Shown piece by piece: positions 26,139 through 35,500 of a stretch of DNA of 48,932 bases. The position numbers and the translations under genes are program-made. Under the pieces are notes generated by a model. It ran no database searches and was not told the origin of the DNA. It worked only from the letters and a program-made list of their open reading frames with translations. The stretch is from positions 1 to 48,932 of the forward strand of contig CAKUDB010000019.1 in NCBI GenBank assembly GCA_934644775.1, given 5' to 3'. The stretch is from an uncultured bacterium. GTDB lineage: Bacteria > Vulcanimicrobiota > Xenobia > Xenobiales > Xenobiaceae. Every line of letters begins with the position of its first letter. Within the stretch, counting starts at the first letter, position 1.

Positions 26139-26420
26139 CTAAGGGAGACATTTTTTTAACTTAGTAGCTAAATGTAAAGCTTGTTTTCTGGCTGACCAAG
26201 TTTTTAGGTGGAATAATAAAGAGGGGATACGGAATAAAATGCGCCTCTTACCTCCATGTTGGGCTTTAGCTTGGCCTTGGAAGATATTGTCTAGCTCGTC
26301 CTGCATAGATTTTATGAAGTCGGGCGCTTTGTTAGGATCTAACCAATCAATATTTACTTCTGGATGTTGGCCATTATAGAGAAAAACTCTCTTCCTTTCT
26401 GCGAGGAAGTGCTCTTTCAT
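26139..26420 (-). CDS. Downstream part of a phase-variable glycosyltransferase
   Basis: 93 residues as an isolated ORF, but its frame stays open upstream through AAT-ATA-GAG-ATA into the tetranucleotide tract. Losing one TTCC unit, or gaining two, would join it to the glycosyltransferase upstream, giving a protein of about 340 residues. The first codon here is probably not a real start. Content: EVNIDWLDPNKAPDFIKSMQDEL and a basic, Leu-rich end (LKTWSARKQALHLATKLKKCL), which could contact the membrane. In the present state this part is probably not translated. Confidence 0.7.
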   Translation of the reverse strand: MKEHFLAERKRVFLYNGQHPEVNIDWLDPNKAPDFIKSMQDELDNIFQGQAKAQHGGKRRILFRIPSLLFHLKTWSARKQALHLATKLKKCLP

Positions 26421-27168
26421 TATCTCTATATTCCTTCCTTCCTTCCTTCCTTCCTTCCTTCCTTCCTTCCTTCCTTCCTTCTCTCTCCATAATCTCAGTT
26501 AGAGGATCTTTGGTTAACGCCTTTTGCAGAGAAGCGTACTGATTACTCATCTTTATATAGGCTTCGACTTTTTGCAAAAACACTTCAGGATCTCTCAATA
26601 ATGAGTAATGAGGAAAAATATAAGGGGCAGCTAAACGTTTCCCTTGGCGTCCTATAAGTTGCTCGTGTATAGAGCGCTCCCATTTCATCCCTTTGTGGTA
26701 ACGGACAAAAAGATCGTGGCGTCGCTCTAATTTGGCCACATACTTAAATGAATGGAAGAAAGTTAGGCTATAACTGTCAAACATGCCTACGCTATCATCT
26801 AAGTTGGGAATGAGCTCTCGGGTAAGAACTTGTAAATCTTGAGGAAAATGGACTTCGTCGGCGTCTAAACGCATGATCCATTCTGTCTGCGGAGGCAACA
26901 TGGCAAAAGTATTATTGCGGGCGGTAGAATAGTCCTTAAAAACACTCTTTTCAATGCGCATACGCTTCTCTTTATAGAGCCGAGAACTTTGTAAAACTGC
27001 CATATTTTCTTCATAATTGCCGTTTAAGTCTACAACGGCATAATCTATAGCCTCAGCTACCGATTCTAGACAAGCTGGTAAGAAGGGTTCACTTTGAGCG
27101 CCCAACAAAATAGTTGCGCAAATAAAGGGGCGATTAGTTTCGCTAGTAAGAGTATTAGAGTTAGGCAT
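26374..27168 (-). CDS. GT2-type glycosyltransferase, frameshifted at a tetranucleotide tract
   Basis: 264 residues in the present state. The N-terminal GT-A part has the family features: CATILLGAQSEPFLPACLESV at the start, a metal-binding D-A-D (102-104, MRLDADEVHF) and a later acceptor-side region (RRHDLFVRYHKGMKWERSIHEQL). From about residue 231 the protein reads GRKE four times, because the DNA is a TTCC repeat, then ends in an out-of-family 18-residue tail. It resembles transferases that add sugars to lipopolysaccharide, capsule or glycoproteins. The ATG at 27168 has GAGG just upstream. Substrate unknown. Expression of the full-length form probably switches by slippage. Confidence 0.85.
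   Translation of the reverse strand: MPNSNTLTSETNRPFICATILLGAQSEPFLPACLESVAEAIDYAVVDLNGNYEENMAVLQSSRLYKEKRMRIEKSVFKDYSTARNNTFAMLPPQTEWIMRLDADEVHFPQDLQVLTRELIPNLDDSVGMFDSYSLTFFHSFKYVAKLERRHDLFVRYHKGMKWERSIHEQLIGRQGKRLAAPYIFPHYSLLRDPEVFLQKVEAYIKMSNQYASLQKALTKDPLTEIMEREGRKEGRKEGRKEGRKEYRDNERALPRRKEESFSL
26431..26481. repeat. TTCC tetranucleotide tract, 12 full units plus 3 bases
   Basis: An uninterrupted run of 51 bases inside the glycosyltransferase coding region (GGAA on the coding strand). The length is not a multiple of three per unit, so each slip changes the frame. By frame arithmetic, 12 units give an 18-residue aberrant tail, 13 units an immediate TAG stop, and 11 or 14 units the open full-length frame. 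This is the structure of known contingency loci. Confidence 0.97.
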
Positions 27169-27207
27169 AACCCTCGGAGTATAATATATTTAGGTGTATA
27201 AGGCAAA

Positions 27208-27239
27208 GAACTGCAGACATACTTGTAAATCTGCAGTTC
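27208..27239. terminator. Inverted repeat between carD and the glycosyltransferase
   Basis: A perfect 10-bp stem GAACTGCAGA (27208-27217) / TCTGCAGTTC (27230-27239). Weak T-content on the minus strand; it is downstream of carD and may end its transcript. Confidence 0.5.
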
Positions 27240-27327
27240 TCTTCTACTATAGCTATACTTTTTTTACACTAATTGGCTCTTTTTTTTAGTGCTTATCCTT
27301 ATCATTCTAGGAAAGGAGGCTACTCTC

Positions 27328-27804
27328 TTAGTTGCGGCAAATTTCGTCTATTTCCGACTCTATGGCTTCTTCGTCGCGATTGGTGACAAAGCCAAATTCG
27401 ATAGCTAAAGTTTTGCGAGCCTGTTTAAGCATTTGCTGTTCTTTGGGGGGCAGTTTGTGATCTTTGGAAAAAACCGTCAGATCGCGAATAACTTCCGCTA
27501 ATTGGTAAATATCGCAGCTTTTAACTTTGCGTAAATTGAAGTTGTAGCGATCCGAAGAACGAGTAGGTAGAGTGCTGTCGGCTATTTTCAAATGAGAAAC
27601 AATTTTTCGAATTTCTTCTTTGTCTATCAGAGGTCGGATCATAGCATTCTTTTTGCTTAGATTGACTTTTATCTTGAGACGATCGTTTTGAAACGATATG
27701 CAAGCCAGATCGCAATCTTGGTTAAGAATCACCTCATGTTCGATGCTCTCTACAGTGCCAAGACCGTGAAGTGGATGCATAACTTTACTTCCGACACAAA
27801 ACAT
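27328..27804 (-). CDS. carD: CarD/CdnL-family RNA polymerase-binding regulator
   Basis: 158 residues. The N-terminal RNA-polymerase-interacting Tudor-like domain (1-65: VGSKVMHPLHGLGTVESIEHE) contacts the beta subunit, and the helical C-terminal domain (about 70-150: LAEVIRDLTVFSKDHKLPPKEQQMLKQARKTL) stabilises promoter opening at rRNA and other promoters. Length matches the family. The ATG has AGGAG ten bases upstream. Its long leader contains a strong hairpin (27829-27875). It lies downstream of a PfkB kinase on the same strand but with 120 bases between, so it may have its own promoter. Confidence 0.93.
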   Translation of the reverse strand: MFCVGSKVMHPLHGLGTVESIEHEVILNQDCDLACISFQNDRLKIKVNLSKKNAMIRPLIDKEEIRKIVSHLKIADSTLPTRSSDRYNFNLRKVKSCDIYQLAEVIRDLTVFSKDHKLPPKEQQMLKQARKTLAIEFGFVTNRDEEAIESEIDEICRN

Positions 27805-27828
27805 TATTTATTGACTCCTGTTACTTGT

Positions 27829-27875
27829 GAGAGCGACTCAGCGCTTAGCTGGAGAACGAGACGCTGGTCGCTCTC
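27829..27875. promoter_or_regulatory. Strong hairpin in the carD leader
   Basis: GAGAGCGAC-T-CAGCG pairs with CGCTG-GTCGCTCTC: a 14-bp stem with one bulged base and an 18-base loop. No T-run follows on either strand, so it is not a typical terminator. Confidence 0.6.
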
Positions 27876-27927
27876 TGCCGGTTTTGCTATCGAGCAATTA
27901 TCGATTGATAAACTGCCGACATCAAAA

Positions 27928-28869
27928 CTAATTTTTAAATTGCTCGAGCTTAGCGAGCGTAAGTTCCGGGTGGACAGCCATAGAAGTCTGCAGAGTCAGA
28001 GTTGCGCACAAAACTCCACGCTCAACAGCCTGACGGAAGCTCAAACCCTCTAACAGGCCGCACACCGCTCCTGAGGTAAGAGCATCGCCGGCTCCTACAG
28101 TGTCAGTGACGACGGTTGAAATCGAAGGAATAAATTCTATTACATCTTGTCCGTCTTCCCGACTGGCAATTAAAACGCCCTCAGGGCCTAAAGTAATTAT
28201 TACCCATTTAACTCCGCGATTAAGCAATTCTAAGCCGGCACGTTTCACATCTGCGGCACTGCGTAAAGGAAAACCTACCAACACTTCAGCTTCTTCGCGA
28301 TTGGGAGTTACCATAGTGATTTGATCTAAAAAGGGCACTATTTGTTTCGCTTTAGAAACAGAAATAGGCTCGACACAGATCGGCAAGCCCCGTTTGTTGC
28401 ATTGCTCAAGGCAAAATACCAAAGTGGGAGTGGGAATATCAGCATCGACGACTACAAATTTGGCTGTGTCAAAAAACTCTATATTATTATTGAGATACTC
28501 AGGAGTGAGCATCTTAATAATATCGAGATCAGCTACAGCCGATTCTAAGTCGCCATAGTGGTTTAAGATAGCCAAAAATATGCCGGTACGCTGATCTTTA
28601 GATACCAAAACCCGACTCAAATCGACACCAGCGGAACCAGTTATATCCAATATCTGTTTGCCGTAGAGATCGTCGCCTATAACACTTAATAGTGTAACTT
28701 TTACATCCATACGGGCCAGATTCTCTGCAATATTGCGAGCCACACCACCTGCTGTCGTGCGAACCATACCTGGATTGGAAGTTTTGGCCACATGATAGGA
28801 ACAAGTGTGGCCCTTTATATCCAGATTGGCGGCTCCTATAACGAGCGCACTGCTCTGAGTGGTCTCCAT
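27928..28869 (-). CDS. psuK: PfkB-family kinase, pseudouridine-kinase-like
   Basis: 313 residues. The ribokinase fold is clear: VIGAANLDIKG at the start, SNPG.....GGVARNIAENLARM (about 31-55), and the catalytic DTVGAGDALTSG near 250-260 (Asp in GAGD as base). The N-terminal NPG..R...GGV.RNIA is the form seen in pseudouridine kinase (YeiC/PsuK), which phosphorylates pseudouridine from RNA turnover. No pseudouridine-5'-phosphate glycosidase (PsuG) gene is adjacent, so another sugar or nucleoside is possible. The ATG has GGAGG seven bases upstream. A small dyad (CTGGAA/TTCCAG, 28924-28945) lies in its leader. Confidence 0.75.
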   Translation of the reverse strand: METTQSSALVIGAANLDIKGHTCSYHVAKTSNPGMVRTTAGGVARNIAENLARMDVKVTLLSVIGDDLYGKQILDITGSAGVDLSRVLVSKDQRTGIFLAILNHYGDLESAVADLDIIKMLTPEYLNNNIEFFDTAKFVVVDADIPTPTLVFCLEQCNKRGLPICVEPISVSKAKQIVPFLDQITMVTPNREEAEVLVGFPLRSAADVKRAGLELLNRGVKWVIITLGPEGVLIASREDGQDVIEFIPSISTVVTDTVGAGDALTSGAVCGLLEGLSFRQAVERGVLCATLTLQTSMAVHPELTLAKLEQFKN

Positions 28870-29446
28870 AACTTTGCCTCCGCGTGATACTATTGCCTAT
28901 TTTTTTTAACGTATTCGCCACAGCTGGAACTGCGCGAACTTCCAGATAGCAGCAAGAGCTTTTTTACCTAACAAAAGGTTCTTTTCGCCATTTTTTCCTA
29001 TCTGGTGGGGACGTTCTACCCATTTTTTTTATTCAGCTGCTTTGGTATCGCCAAACAGCTGAAGCGACGTAAGCTTGCCTACAGGCCAAAAAAAGAAAGC
29101 CTAACATCGATACTGATAGGCTGTAAACCGCCTTCTGCCTAATATCTCCTATACTTAGGCAAAAAACTTCTCACTCTATAAAAGAGAGCAGCGCCAACTA
29201 AGTATTTGCTTACCAAAACAAAACAGCAGCTTCCTGCCCATCTTTTTAATGAGCCTAGTTTTTTTGGCCAGCCGATTATCTATCTGCAACTGTTGCTCAA
29301 CTACAGAAAATAGGCCAGCTACCCCATCCCTCCTCAACCCACTTCTTTCCTAAATATTCCTCTCCCTTCCTATAGTCGAATTTACTGATATTTTTTTATT
29401 TACTTGTACTGTGCATTGTATATGGTAATGGATAACGGAAGAGAGG
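28870..29446. other. Large non-coding region between psuK and holA
   Basis: 577 bases without a supportable ORF on either strand. It contains a dyad at 28924-28945, a strong hairpin at 29032-29063, the holA terminator (29088-29122), another GCCTAA/TTAGGC stem (29137-29160), and then a pyrimidine-rich stretch. No known structural RNA (SRP, tmRNA, RNase P) could be matched. Confidence 0.55.
29088..29122 (-). terminator. Probable terminator of the GNAT-mtnA-holA transcript
   Basis: On the minus strand, a stem AGCCTA/TAGGCT (29098-29122) is followed by TTCTTTTTTT. It lies 325 bases past the holA stop. Confidence 0.6.
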
Positions 29447-30481
29447 CTACCGCCTACCGACAAGACGTAAAGTTAATAATTGCATAGTCAATAATGGATC
29501 GCTGCCAGTTTTAAGACGTAAATCGGCTTGGCATAAACTGTAAAAAGCGTCTCTCAAGTGGGCCTCTTTCCAATGGCGCAGATCTTTAAGGAGATAATTT
29601 ATTTGAAAATCTCTTTTGTCAGTCATTTGCTGAGCCAAACTTTTTGAGTTGAAGCCGTATTTAGAAGTAATATCCAAAGCTTGAGCTAAATCTCGCAAAT
29701 ATTTATTAGTAAAGGAAATTAGGGCTAGACTACCTCTAGTGGCGTTGTCTTCCAGAAGTGAAGAACAAACCTGCATAGCTTTGGGGTAGTCTTTTTGAGT
29801 GAGGGCTTTAGTATACTCCCATACTTTAACTTCGTTACTTTGGCGTATAACTAGACGAACGTCTTCTAGAGCGATAACTTTTTTATCTCCGACATAAAGG
29901 GCCAACTGATCTAGCTGAGCGTTTAAGTCGAGTAAATTGGTACCGACGCGATTTTGTAATTCTTGGGCAACTTTGGCGTCTTTAAATCGGCAACCTTTCT
30001 CTTTTAAGTAGAGATCTATCCAGCGTGGGATACTGTAAGCAGAGACTTGGCAATTTATCTCTTGGGCATAGTCTTGGGCCCAAGTTACTAGCTTACTTTT
30101 CGATTTTTTAGCTTCCTCGTGGCTAACTAAGCATATGACGGTACTACCTTCTTGCAAGGTCTCTTTAAATGTTTTTTCGATTTTTTTTACTGTAGAATCG
30201 GCTATATTTTGATAGAAGTGCAACTCTAAAAGGCGCTTATCGGCCAACATGGGCAATTCTCGCAAAGCATTGGTCAATTCGGCCACTTTAGTTGAGCCGC
30301 TACACTCGAGGCGTGTATAGTTAAAATCGCCGAAATCGGTGTCTAGGACAGAGCTACGCAACCAACGCATTGTTTGGGAAATTAAATATTGGTCTTCACC
30401 GTACAGTATGTAAACGATGGCTTCCCTGATCTTTTTGGTTTCCAAGAGGCGCATGGCTTCTTCAGCAGCGTAACGAGCCAT
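29447..30481 (-). CDS. holA: DNA polymerase III delta subunit
   Basis: 344 residues, a normal HolA length. This clamp-loader subunit opens the sliding clamp. Family features: VYILYGEDQYLISQTMRWL at the start, LRELPMLADKRLLEL (about 70-85), WIDLYLKEKGCRF, LLDLNAQLDQLALYV and the C-terminal collar helices (DLRLKTGSDPLLTMQLLTLRL). An upstream in-frame GTG (30493) overlaps the ribosome site GGAG; the ATG at 30481 has six-base spacing and is preferred. It is third in a minus-strand run after a GNAT gene and mtnA, with gaps of 64 and 45 bases, so co-transcription is likely. Confidence 0.93.
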   Translation of the reverse strand: MARYAAEEAMRLLETKKIREAIVYILYGEDQYLISQTMRWLRSSVLDTDFGDFNYTRLECSGSTKVAELTNALRELPMLADKRLLELHFYQNIADSTVKKIEKTFKETLQEGSTVICLVSHEEAKKSKSKLVTWAQDYAQEINCQVSAYSIPRWIDLYLKEKGCRFKDAKVAQELQNRVGTNLLDLNAQLDQLALYVGDKKVIALEDVRLVIRQSNEVKVWEYTKALTQKDYPKAMQVCSSLLEDNATRGSLALISFTNKYLRDLAQALDITSKYGFNSKSLAQQMTDKRDFQINYLLKDLRHWKEAHLRDAFYSLCQADLRLKTGSDPLLTMQLLTLRLVGRR

Positions 30482-30526
30482 AATATACTCCACAATTTCG
30501 GCGATTTTTGCTACTAGGTAGCTGAA

Positions 30527-31558
30527 CTAGTTTTGTTTTTGCTCGAGCACTTGGGAAAAATCGAAAGGAGGACGGAAGACGCCCTTTTCGGTGATAATGG
30601 CCGTAATCAAGCGGGCAGGCGTAACGTCGAAAGCTGGATTGGCCACTTCTATGCCTTCGGGAGCTAGGCGCTGGCCAGCTATTGTGGTAAGTTCTTCGGC
30701 TCGGCGCTCTTCGATAGGTATATCTTTGCCATCATGCAAATTTAAGTCGATGGTAGAGTAGGGAGCGGCCACATAAAAAGGTATGTTGTGCTCTTTGCAA
30801 AGTACGGCCACACTGTAAGTACCGATCTTGTTGGCTACGTATCCATTGGCGGTAATGCGATCCGCTCCGACTACGGCCATATCTATCTGGCCGCGCTGCA
30901 TAAAATGGCCGGCCATGTTGTCGCATATTAAGCGCACGGGGATATTATCTTTATGTAGCTCCCAAGCCGTTAAGCGAGCCCCTTGTAAGAAGGGGCGCGT
31001 TTCGTCGGCCCAGACCATCTTGACTTTACCTTCTGCGAAAGCCGCTCTAATCACGCCTAAAGCTGTGCCGTAGTCGGCTGTAGCCAGAGCTCCGGCGTTA
31101 CAATGGGTTAAAATACGGGCCTGGTTGGGCACCAAAGCTGCTCCGTGACGCCCGATAGCTTGGCACATCTTTTCATCTTCGGCGGCTATCTCTTGGCTGC
31201 GTTTTACCATAGCTTCAACTATGGCTGCGGGATCGTCTGAAGCTGTCCACACCTTTTCCATCTCTTTGAGGGCCCAGAAAAGATTGACGGCTGTTGGCCT
31301 GGTAGCCCCTATAAGCTTAGAAGCCGCAGCCAACTTCTCTTTCAAGGCTTCAATTGGCAATGAGGCATAATTCAAAGCCGCCAAAGCCATACCGTAGGCT
31401 GCACTGACACCAATAGCCGGAGCTCCGCGCACTTTCATAGTTTCTATCGCCCAGGCAATCTTCTCCGGGGTAGAGCAAGAAATCCACTTTTCTTCAGTGG
31501 GAAGAGCGGTCTGATCGATCAACTCTGCGTGATCGCCACACCAAATGATAGGTTTCAT
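30527..31558 (-). CDS. mtnA: Methylthioribose-1-phosphate isomerase
   Basis: 343 residues. It converts 5-methylthioribose-1-phosphate to the ribulose form in the methionine-salvage pathway, which recycles methylthioadenosine made from SAM. Family motifs: MKVRGAPAIGVSAAYGMALA (about 41-60), ILTHCNAGALATA with the catalytic Cys (about 150-162), VWADETRPFLQGARLTAWEL and VVGADRITANGYVANKIGTY with the catalytic Asp (about 230-250). The ATG has AAAGGG eleven bases upstream. No other mtn gene is in the window; metK lies 28 kb away. The alternative eIF2B-like initiation factor is unlikely given the Cys/Asp pair. Confidence 0.95.
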   Translation of the reverse strand: MKPIIWCGDHAELIDQTALPTEEKWISCSTPEKIAWAIETMKVRGAPAIGVSAAYGMALAALNYASLPIEALKEKLAAASKLIGATRPTAVNLFWALKEMEKVWTASDDPAAIVEAMVKRSQEIAAEDEKMCQAIGRHGAALVPNQARILTHCNAGALATADYGTALGVIRAAFAEGKVKMVWADETRPFLQGARLTAWELHKDNIPVRLICDNMAGHFMQRGQIDMAVVGADRITANGYVANKIGTYSVAVLCKEHNIPFYVAAPYSTIDLNLHDGKDIPIEERRAEELTTIAGQRLAPEGIEVANPAFDVTPARLITAIITEKGVFRPPFDFSQVLEQKQN

Positions 31559-31622
31559 AGCGTTATTTTCCCTTTATTTAGTTATATTGTCAGGAGCTAA
31601 TCTAAGGTGCTGACTTTTTAGC

Positions 31623-32174
31623 CTAATCTGTAGCTGCTGATTTAAGCTCGCGAGAGCGAAACTCGCTTTCTAATAAACTGAAAATGTGCACATCCCAATA
31701 ACGTCCGTCCGACCAGAAAGCCTCTCGCTCTGTTCCTTCCTGAACAAAGCCACATTTAGTAAACATATGGGCCGCTCTTTCGTTAAACTCTAAAACATGT
31801 ACGCTAACTCTATGTAGGCGCAATTGGTTAAACACGAAGCCACATAAGGCCATAACCGCCTCTTGACCGTAGCCTTTGCTGTGCATGGAAGTCTCTCCCA
31901 GAATAATCCCCAACTCACAATTAGCACAGCGCAAATCGAGATTGCGTATCTCTATGTTGCCAATGTAGGTGCCATTATTTAATTTGATAGCAAAAATAGA
32001 GGTTTCGGGATTATTGTTGGCACTAGCAAACCAACCTTCTAAGTCATTGAGCGATTTAGGCATAGGCAAAGCGCCAGCATAGCGACATAATTCCATATCG
32101 TTGGCCCATTGGTAATTTTTCCCCAAATCACAGTGCTCTAAAGGCCATAAGCGTAATCTTTCAGCTTGAATCAT
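31623..32174 (-). CDS. GNAT acetyltransferase, RimJ/RimL type
   Basis: 183 residues. It resembles the RimJ/RimL group that acetylates protein N-termini or small amines using acetyl-CoA: RLRLWPLEHCDL at the start, GNIEIRNLD, GIILGETSMHSKGYGQEAV (the acetyl-CoA loop) and LHRVSVHVLEFNERAAHMFTKCGFVQEGTER. The first in-frame ATG (32189) sits on the GGGAG of the ribosome site; the ATG at 32174, eight bases after it, is chosen. First gene of the mtnA-holA run. The substrate is unknown. Confidence 0.9.
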   Translation of the reverse strand: MIQAERLRLWPLEHCDLGKNYQWANDMELCRYAGALPMPKSLNDLEGWFASANNNPETSIFAIKLNNGTYIGNIEIRNLDLRCANCELGIILGETSMHSKGYGQEAVMALCGFVFNQLRLHRVSVHVLEFNERAAHMFTKCGFVQEGTEREAFWSDGRYWDVHIFSLLESEFRSRELKSAATD

Positions 32175-32552
32175 TCTCTTCTCTCCCATAAAAAGCTACA
32201 AAAAGCTTCCGCTCAATTTGCTCTCCAAAGTCTGGTCTGACTTCTGCAAAGTTGCTCTTCCAGCCTGCCCAATACTAAAGGGCAGCTAATTCTTCATCTA
32301 TTTTTTTAAGTTAAAATCGAAAATAACCAAATGGTGAAAGTGACCAATAAGCCAAACTTCCGCATTCTGTATAGGATAAAAATCTCTGGGCACGAAAACG
32401 GCGAAAGTCGTCCCCTTTAGGGATATAACTTAGGGATGAGCATATTTGTATATCCATTGACACAAAACTGTGAGAGCAGTTTTATTCCGATTTTGATTTT
32501 AGGGTAAAGACTCGAATCAGATCAGAAAACATAATGAGGGTTTATTATTACA
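32175..32552. other. Divergent region before the giant TPR gene
   Basis: No gene is seen. It contains a candidate plus-strand promoter at 32457-32485 and is otherwise unremarkable. Confidence 0.5.
32457..32485 (+). promoter_or_regulatory. Candidate promoter of the giant TPR gene
   Basis: A perfect TTGACA at 32457-32462 with a poor -10 (TTTTAT at 32480-32485) at 17-base spacing, about 70 bases before the ATG. Confidence 0.3.
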
Positions 32553-35500
32553 ATGGCAGAGTTATCAGCTTCTAATTTGCAGAAATATCAAACTATGGTA
32601 AAACTGCATCCTCGCGACGCTGAGGCGTTTTTCCAACTGGGAAGAGAGTATCAGATAGCTGGAAATCTTGGCGAAGCTGTAAAAGCTTTCCATCAAGTTC
32701 TGAACCTGCAGCCTAACCACGCTTTGGCTTATTTGCATCGCGGTTTGCTTTTTGCCAAAAATGCCGAACTTAAGGGCGCTTTGGAAGATCTAGAACAAGC
32801 TATGCGCCTCGACCCTCACGTACTTAATGTCTTTACCGATCCCGTTTATTTAGCTTTTTACAGAAAAGAAGTTAAAGAAGCTCTGGCCGCTTTTGAGCGT
32901 CCGGTAGCTCTCAATCCCAACGACGGCTATGCTCATTACCAACTAGGTCGAGCTAATCGACTTCTAGGACGTCCAGAAATAGCCCTAAAATACCTAAATA
33001 AGGCTGTAGACGTCAACCCTCGCCTTTGGGAAGCTCGCGAACAAGCTGGCTTGATTTATTCGCAATTAGGCCAAAACAAGATGGCCATTATCAATTTGCG
33101 CAAGGCCAGCGAAGACAACCCTCGTTCAGCCGAATCCCATTATCAGCTTGGTTTGGTTTATGAAAAAGAAAACCAAACTGTGCCGGCTATCAAACAATTT
33201 GAAGCTGCTCATGCTCTAGATCCCAAATGTACCCGCTATTTGTTCTCTTTGGGGCGCATCAATATGAAAGCTGGCCGTTACAAGCAAGCTATGGTGCAAT
33301 TCCAAAAGACCCTCAATATCGATCCTAACAATGCTGAGGGCTACCTTTCTTTGGCCCGTTGTTGCAAAGAGGTCTATCGTCCCGATTTGGCCATGCAAAT
33401 GTACGAAAAGACCGTCTCATTGAATCCTGATTATACGGAAGCTTGGAGTGAGTACGGCCAAATCGCTTTCCAGTTGGGTAATTGGACTAAAGCCGTTGAA
33501 GCTATTGGCAAAGCTTTGGAGCTCGATCCGGGAGACTACGAATCCTATTTCAATTTATCCCAGGCTTACCAGAAGATGGGCAATTATATTGGAGCTTCTA
33601 AAGCCCTGACTCAGGCTATCCAACTAAATCCTCGCGATAGCTACAGTTTCTACAACTTGGGGTTAGTCTCCGAGCAAATGGAGAATATCGACGACGCTAT
33701 CAAGGCTTTTAGTCAAGCCGTAGAGCTGCAACCGAAGAACTCACAATTCCACGTCAGTTTGGGCAAATGCTACGTCAAACGTCGGGACGGCGAAAAAGCT
33801 ATCGAAGAGCTAAAAACGGCCGTGGAAATCAATCCTAACGATCTGGAAGCCCAAACTATTTTAGCCTCTATCTATCGCCAATTCGGTCAATCCGACAAAG
33901 CTATTCAGGTTTACCAGCGCATTTTGGAACTTTCTCCTGACAATCTCGATATCTACTACGAGATTGGTATGGCTTATCTGGAGCTCGACGAGCCCAAATA
34001 TGCTCTGTTCGGTTTCCAAAAAGTGCTTAAGGTTAAGCCCAACGACGCCCGCAGTTTGAGAGCTGTGGGCCGCACTTATTTGCAAAAGTTAAATAATTAC
34101 GTAGTAGCTGTAGACTTCTTGAAAAGGGCTTTGGATGCTAAGCCCGATTATGAAGAAGCCTTGGTCGATTTGGGTGAAGCTTACATTAAACTTGATCAAG
34201 CCGATATGGCTTTAGAGCAATACGATAAAGCTTGCAAACTTAATCCCGACAATGTGGATATTAGATGTCGTTATGCTGCTGTGCTCAGTCGAGTGGGTAA
34301 GCCTGCCGAAGCCCTTCGCGTTGTTCAGGCCGTTATGGCCGCTTATCCAGAGGCTGTGGCTCCTCGTGTCACCAGAGCCCAAATTGCTATGGCCAGCGGC
34401 GACTTGGTGGAAGCTTTGGACCAGTACCAGCGTTTGGTACTTATTGCGCCTAAGAACAGCACTTTCTGGTTGGAAGCTGCCCGCTTGCAAGAGAAGCTGG
34501 GCTATATAGAAGACGCCAAGAAGTCTTACTCCAAAGTGCTTAAATTTATTCCCGATCATCCCGAAGCAACTGAGCATTTGGAGAATCTCTTCGCCGTTTC
34601 CGATGTGGATAAGAGTGCTGAGCGCGTAGCCGCTGTGGAAATGAAGCAAGCTGAAGAAGTGGCTCAGCCAGAATCTAATCTGCCCCCCGAACTTTCCGAG
34701 TATCTCAAAGAAGATATGGAAAAAGGGACGACTGGTGTCTCTTCCGTGCTTTCGGCTCAGGAGATCTTCTCTCAAGGGGTTATCGCTCAAGCTACCGGCC
34801 GCTTAGAAGAGGCCAGGAGCCTCTTTATGCAGTCCATTGTGCGCGATCCCAAATATTATCCGGCTTATTTACAAACCGCTCTTTACTTGATCAATACTGG
34901 AGACAGAAAACATGGTCACGGATTGTTAGAAAAAGGTCGGGCTTTAGCTGTCAGTGCCTCTGACGAAAACCTTACCAAAATGTTTGATACCGAGCTTAAT
35001 AAGCTCGAACAAGCTGCTGCCCAAGCGGCCATTCAAGTTGCTGCCACTGAGAGTACTCAGGCTCAACCTACTCAAGAGTCGGCTCCTGTGGCGACTGCCG
35101 AAGCTAGTGGTGCTCCTGCGCAGGCGGCTGAGCGCTATGTTGCTCCAGCCAATGTGGCCGACGAAGTGGCCGACCTTATCGATATGGGCTCCGATTTCTT
35201 GGAATTGGGCCATTACGAGAGAGCCCGCCAGCGTTTAGAGCGAGCTTTGAAGTTAGATGCTCAAAATCTCAAAGCTATTACTTTGCTGGGCGATTGCTAT
35301 TTTGCCGAAAACAATACGGCCAAAGCTCGCGAATATTGGGAAAAAGCCAATTCTATCTCTTTTACCGAGCCTACCAGCCGCAAACTTATTTCCGTCTATA
35401 TCCAAGCCGATCAAACCAATTTGGCAGTGGACGTCTTGCTCAAATTGCAAGAAATGGCTGAAGACAAGGCCCCTATCGCTGCTGAAATTGGCAACTTACT

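Noticed and set aside
26139..26420. Independent 93-residue gene
   Set aside because: No ribosome site, and its frame continues upstream into the tetranucleotide tract; it is better read as the 3' part of the glycosyltransferase.
29137..29160. Second holA terminator (GCCTAA/TTAGGC)
   Set aside because: On the minus strand it is not followed by Ts; the stem at 29098-29122 is a better candidate.
28870..29446. SRP RNA, tmRNA or RNase P RNA
   Set aside because: Short look-alike pieces (for example CAGGAAGC and CAGAAAAT) occur, but none of the conserved cores of these RNAs is present in order.
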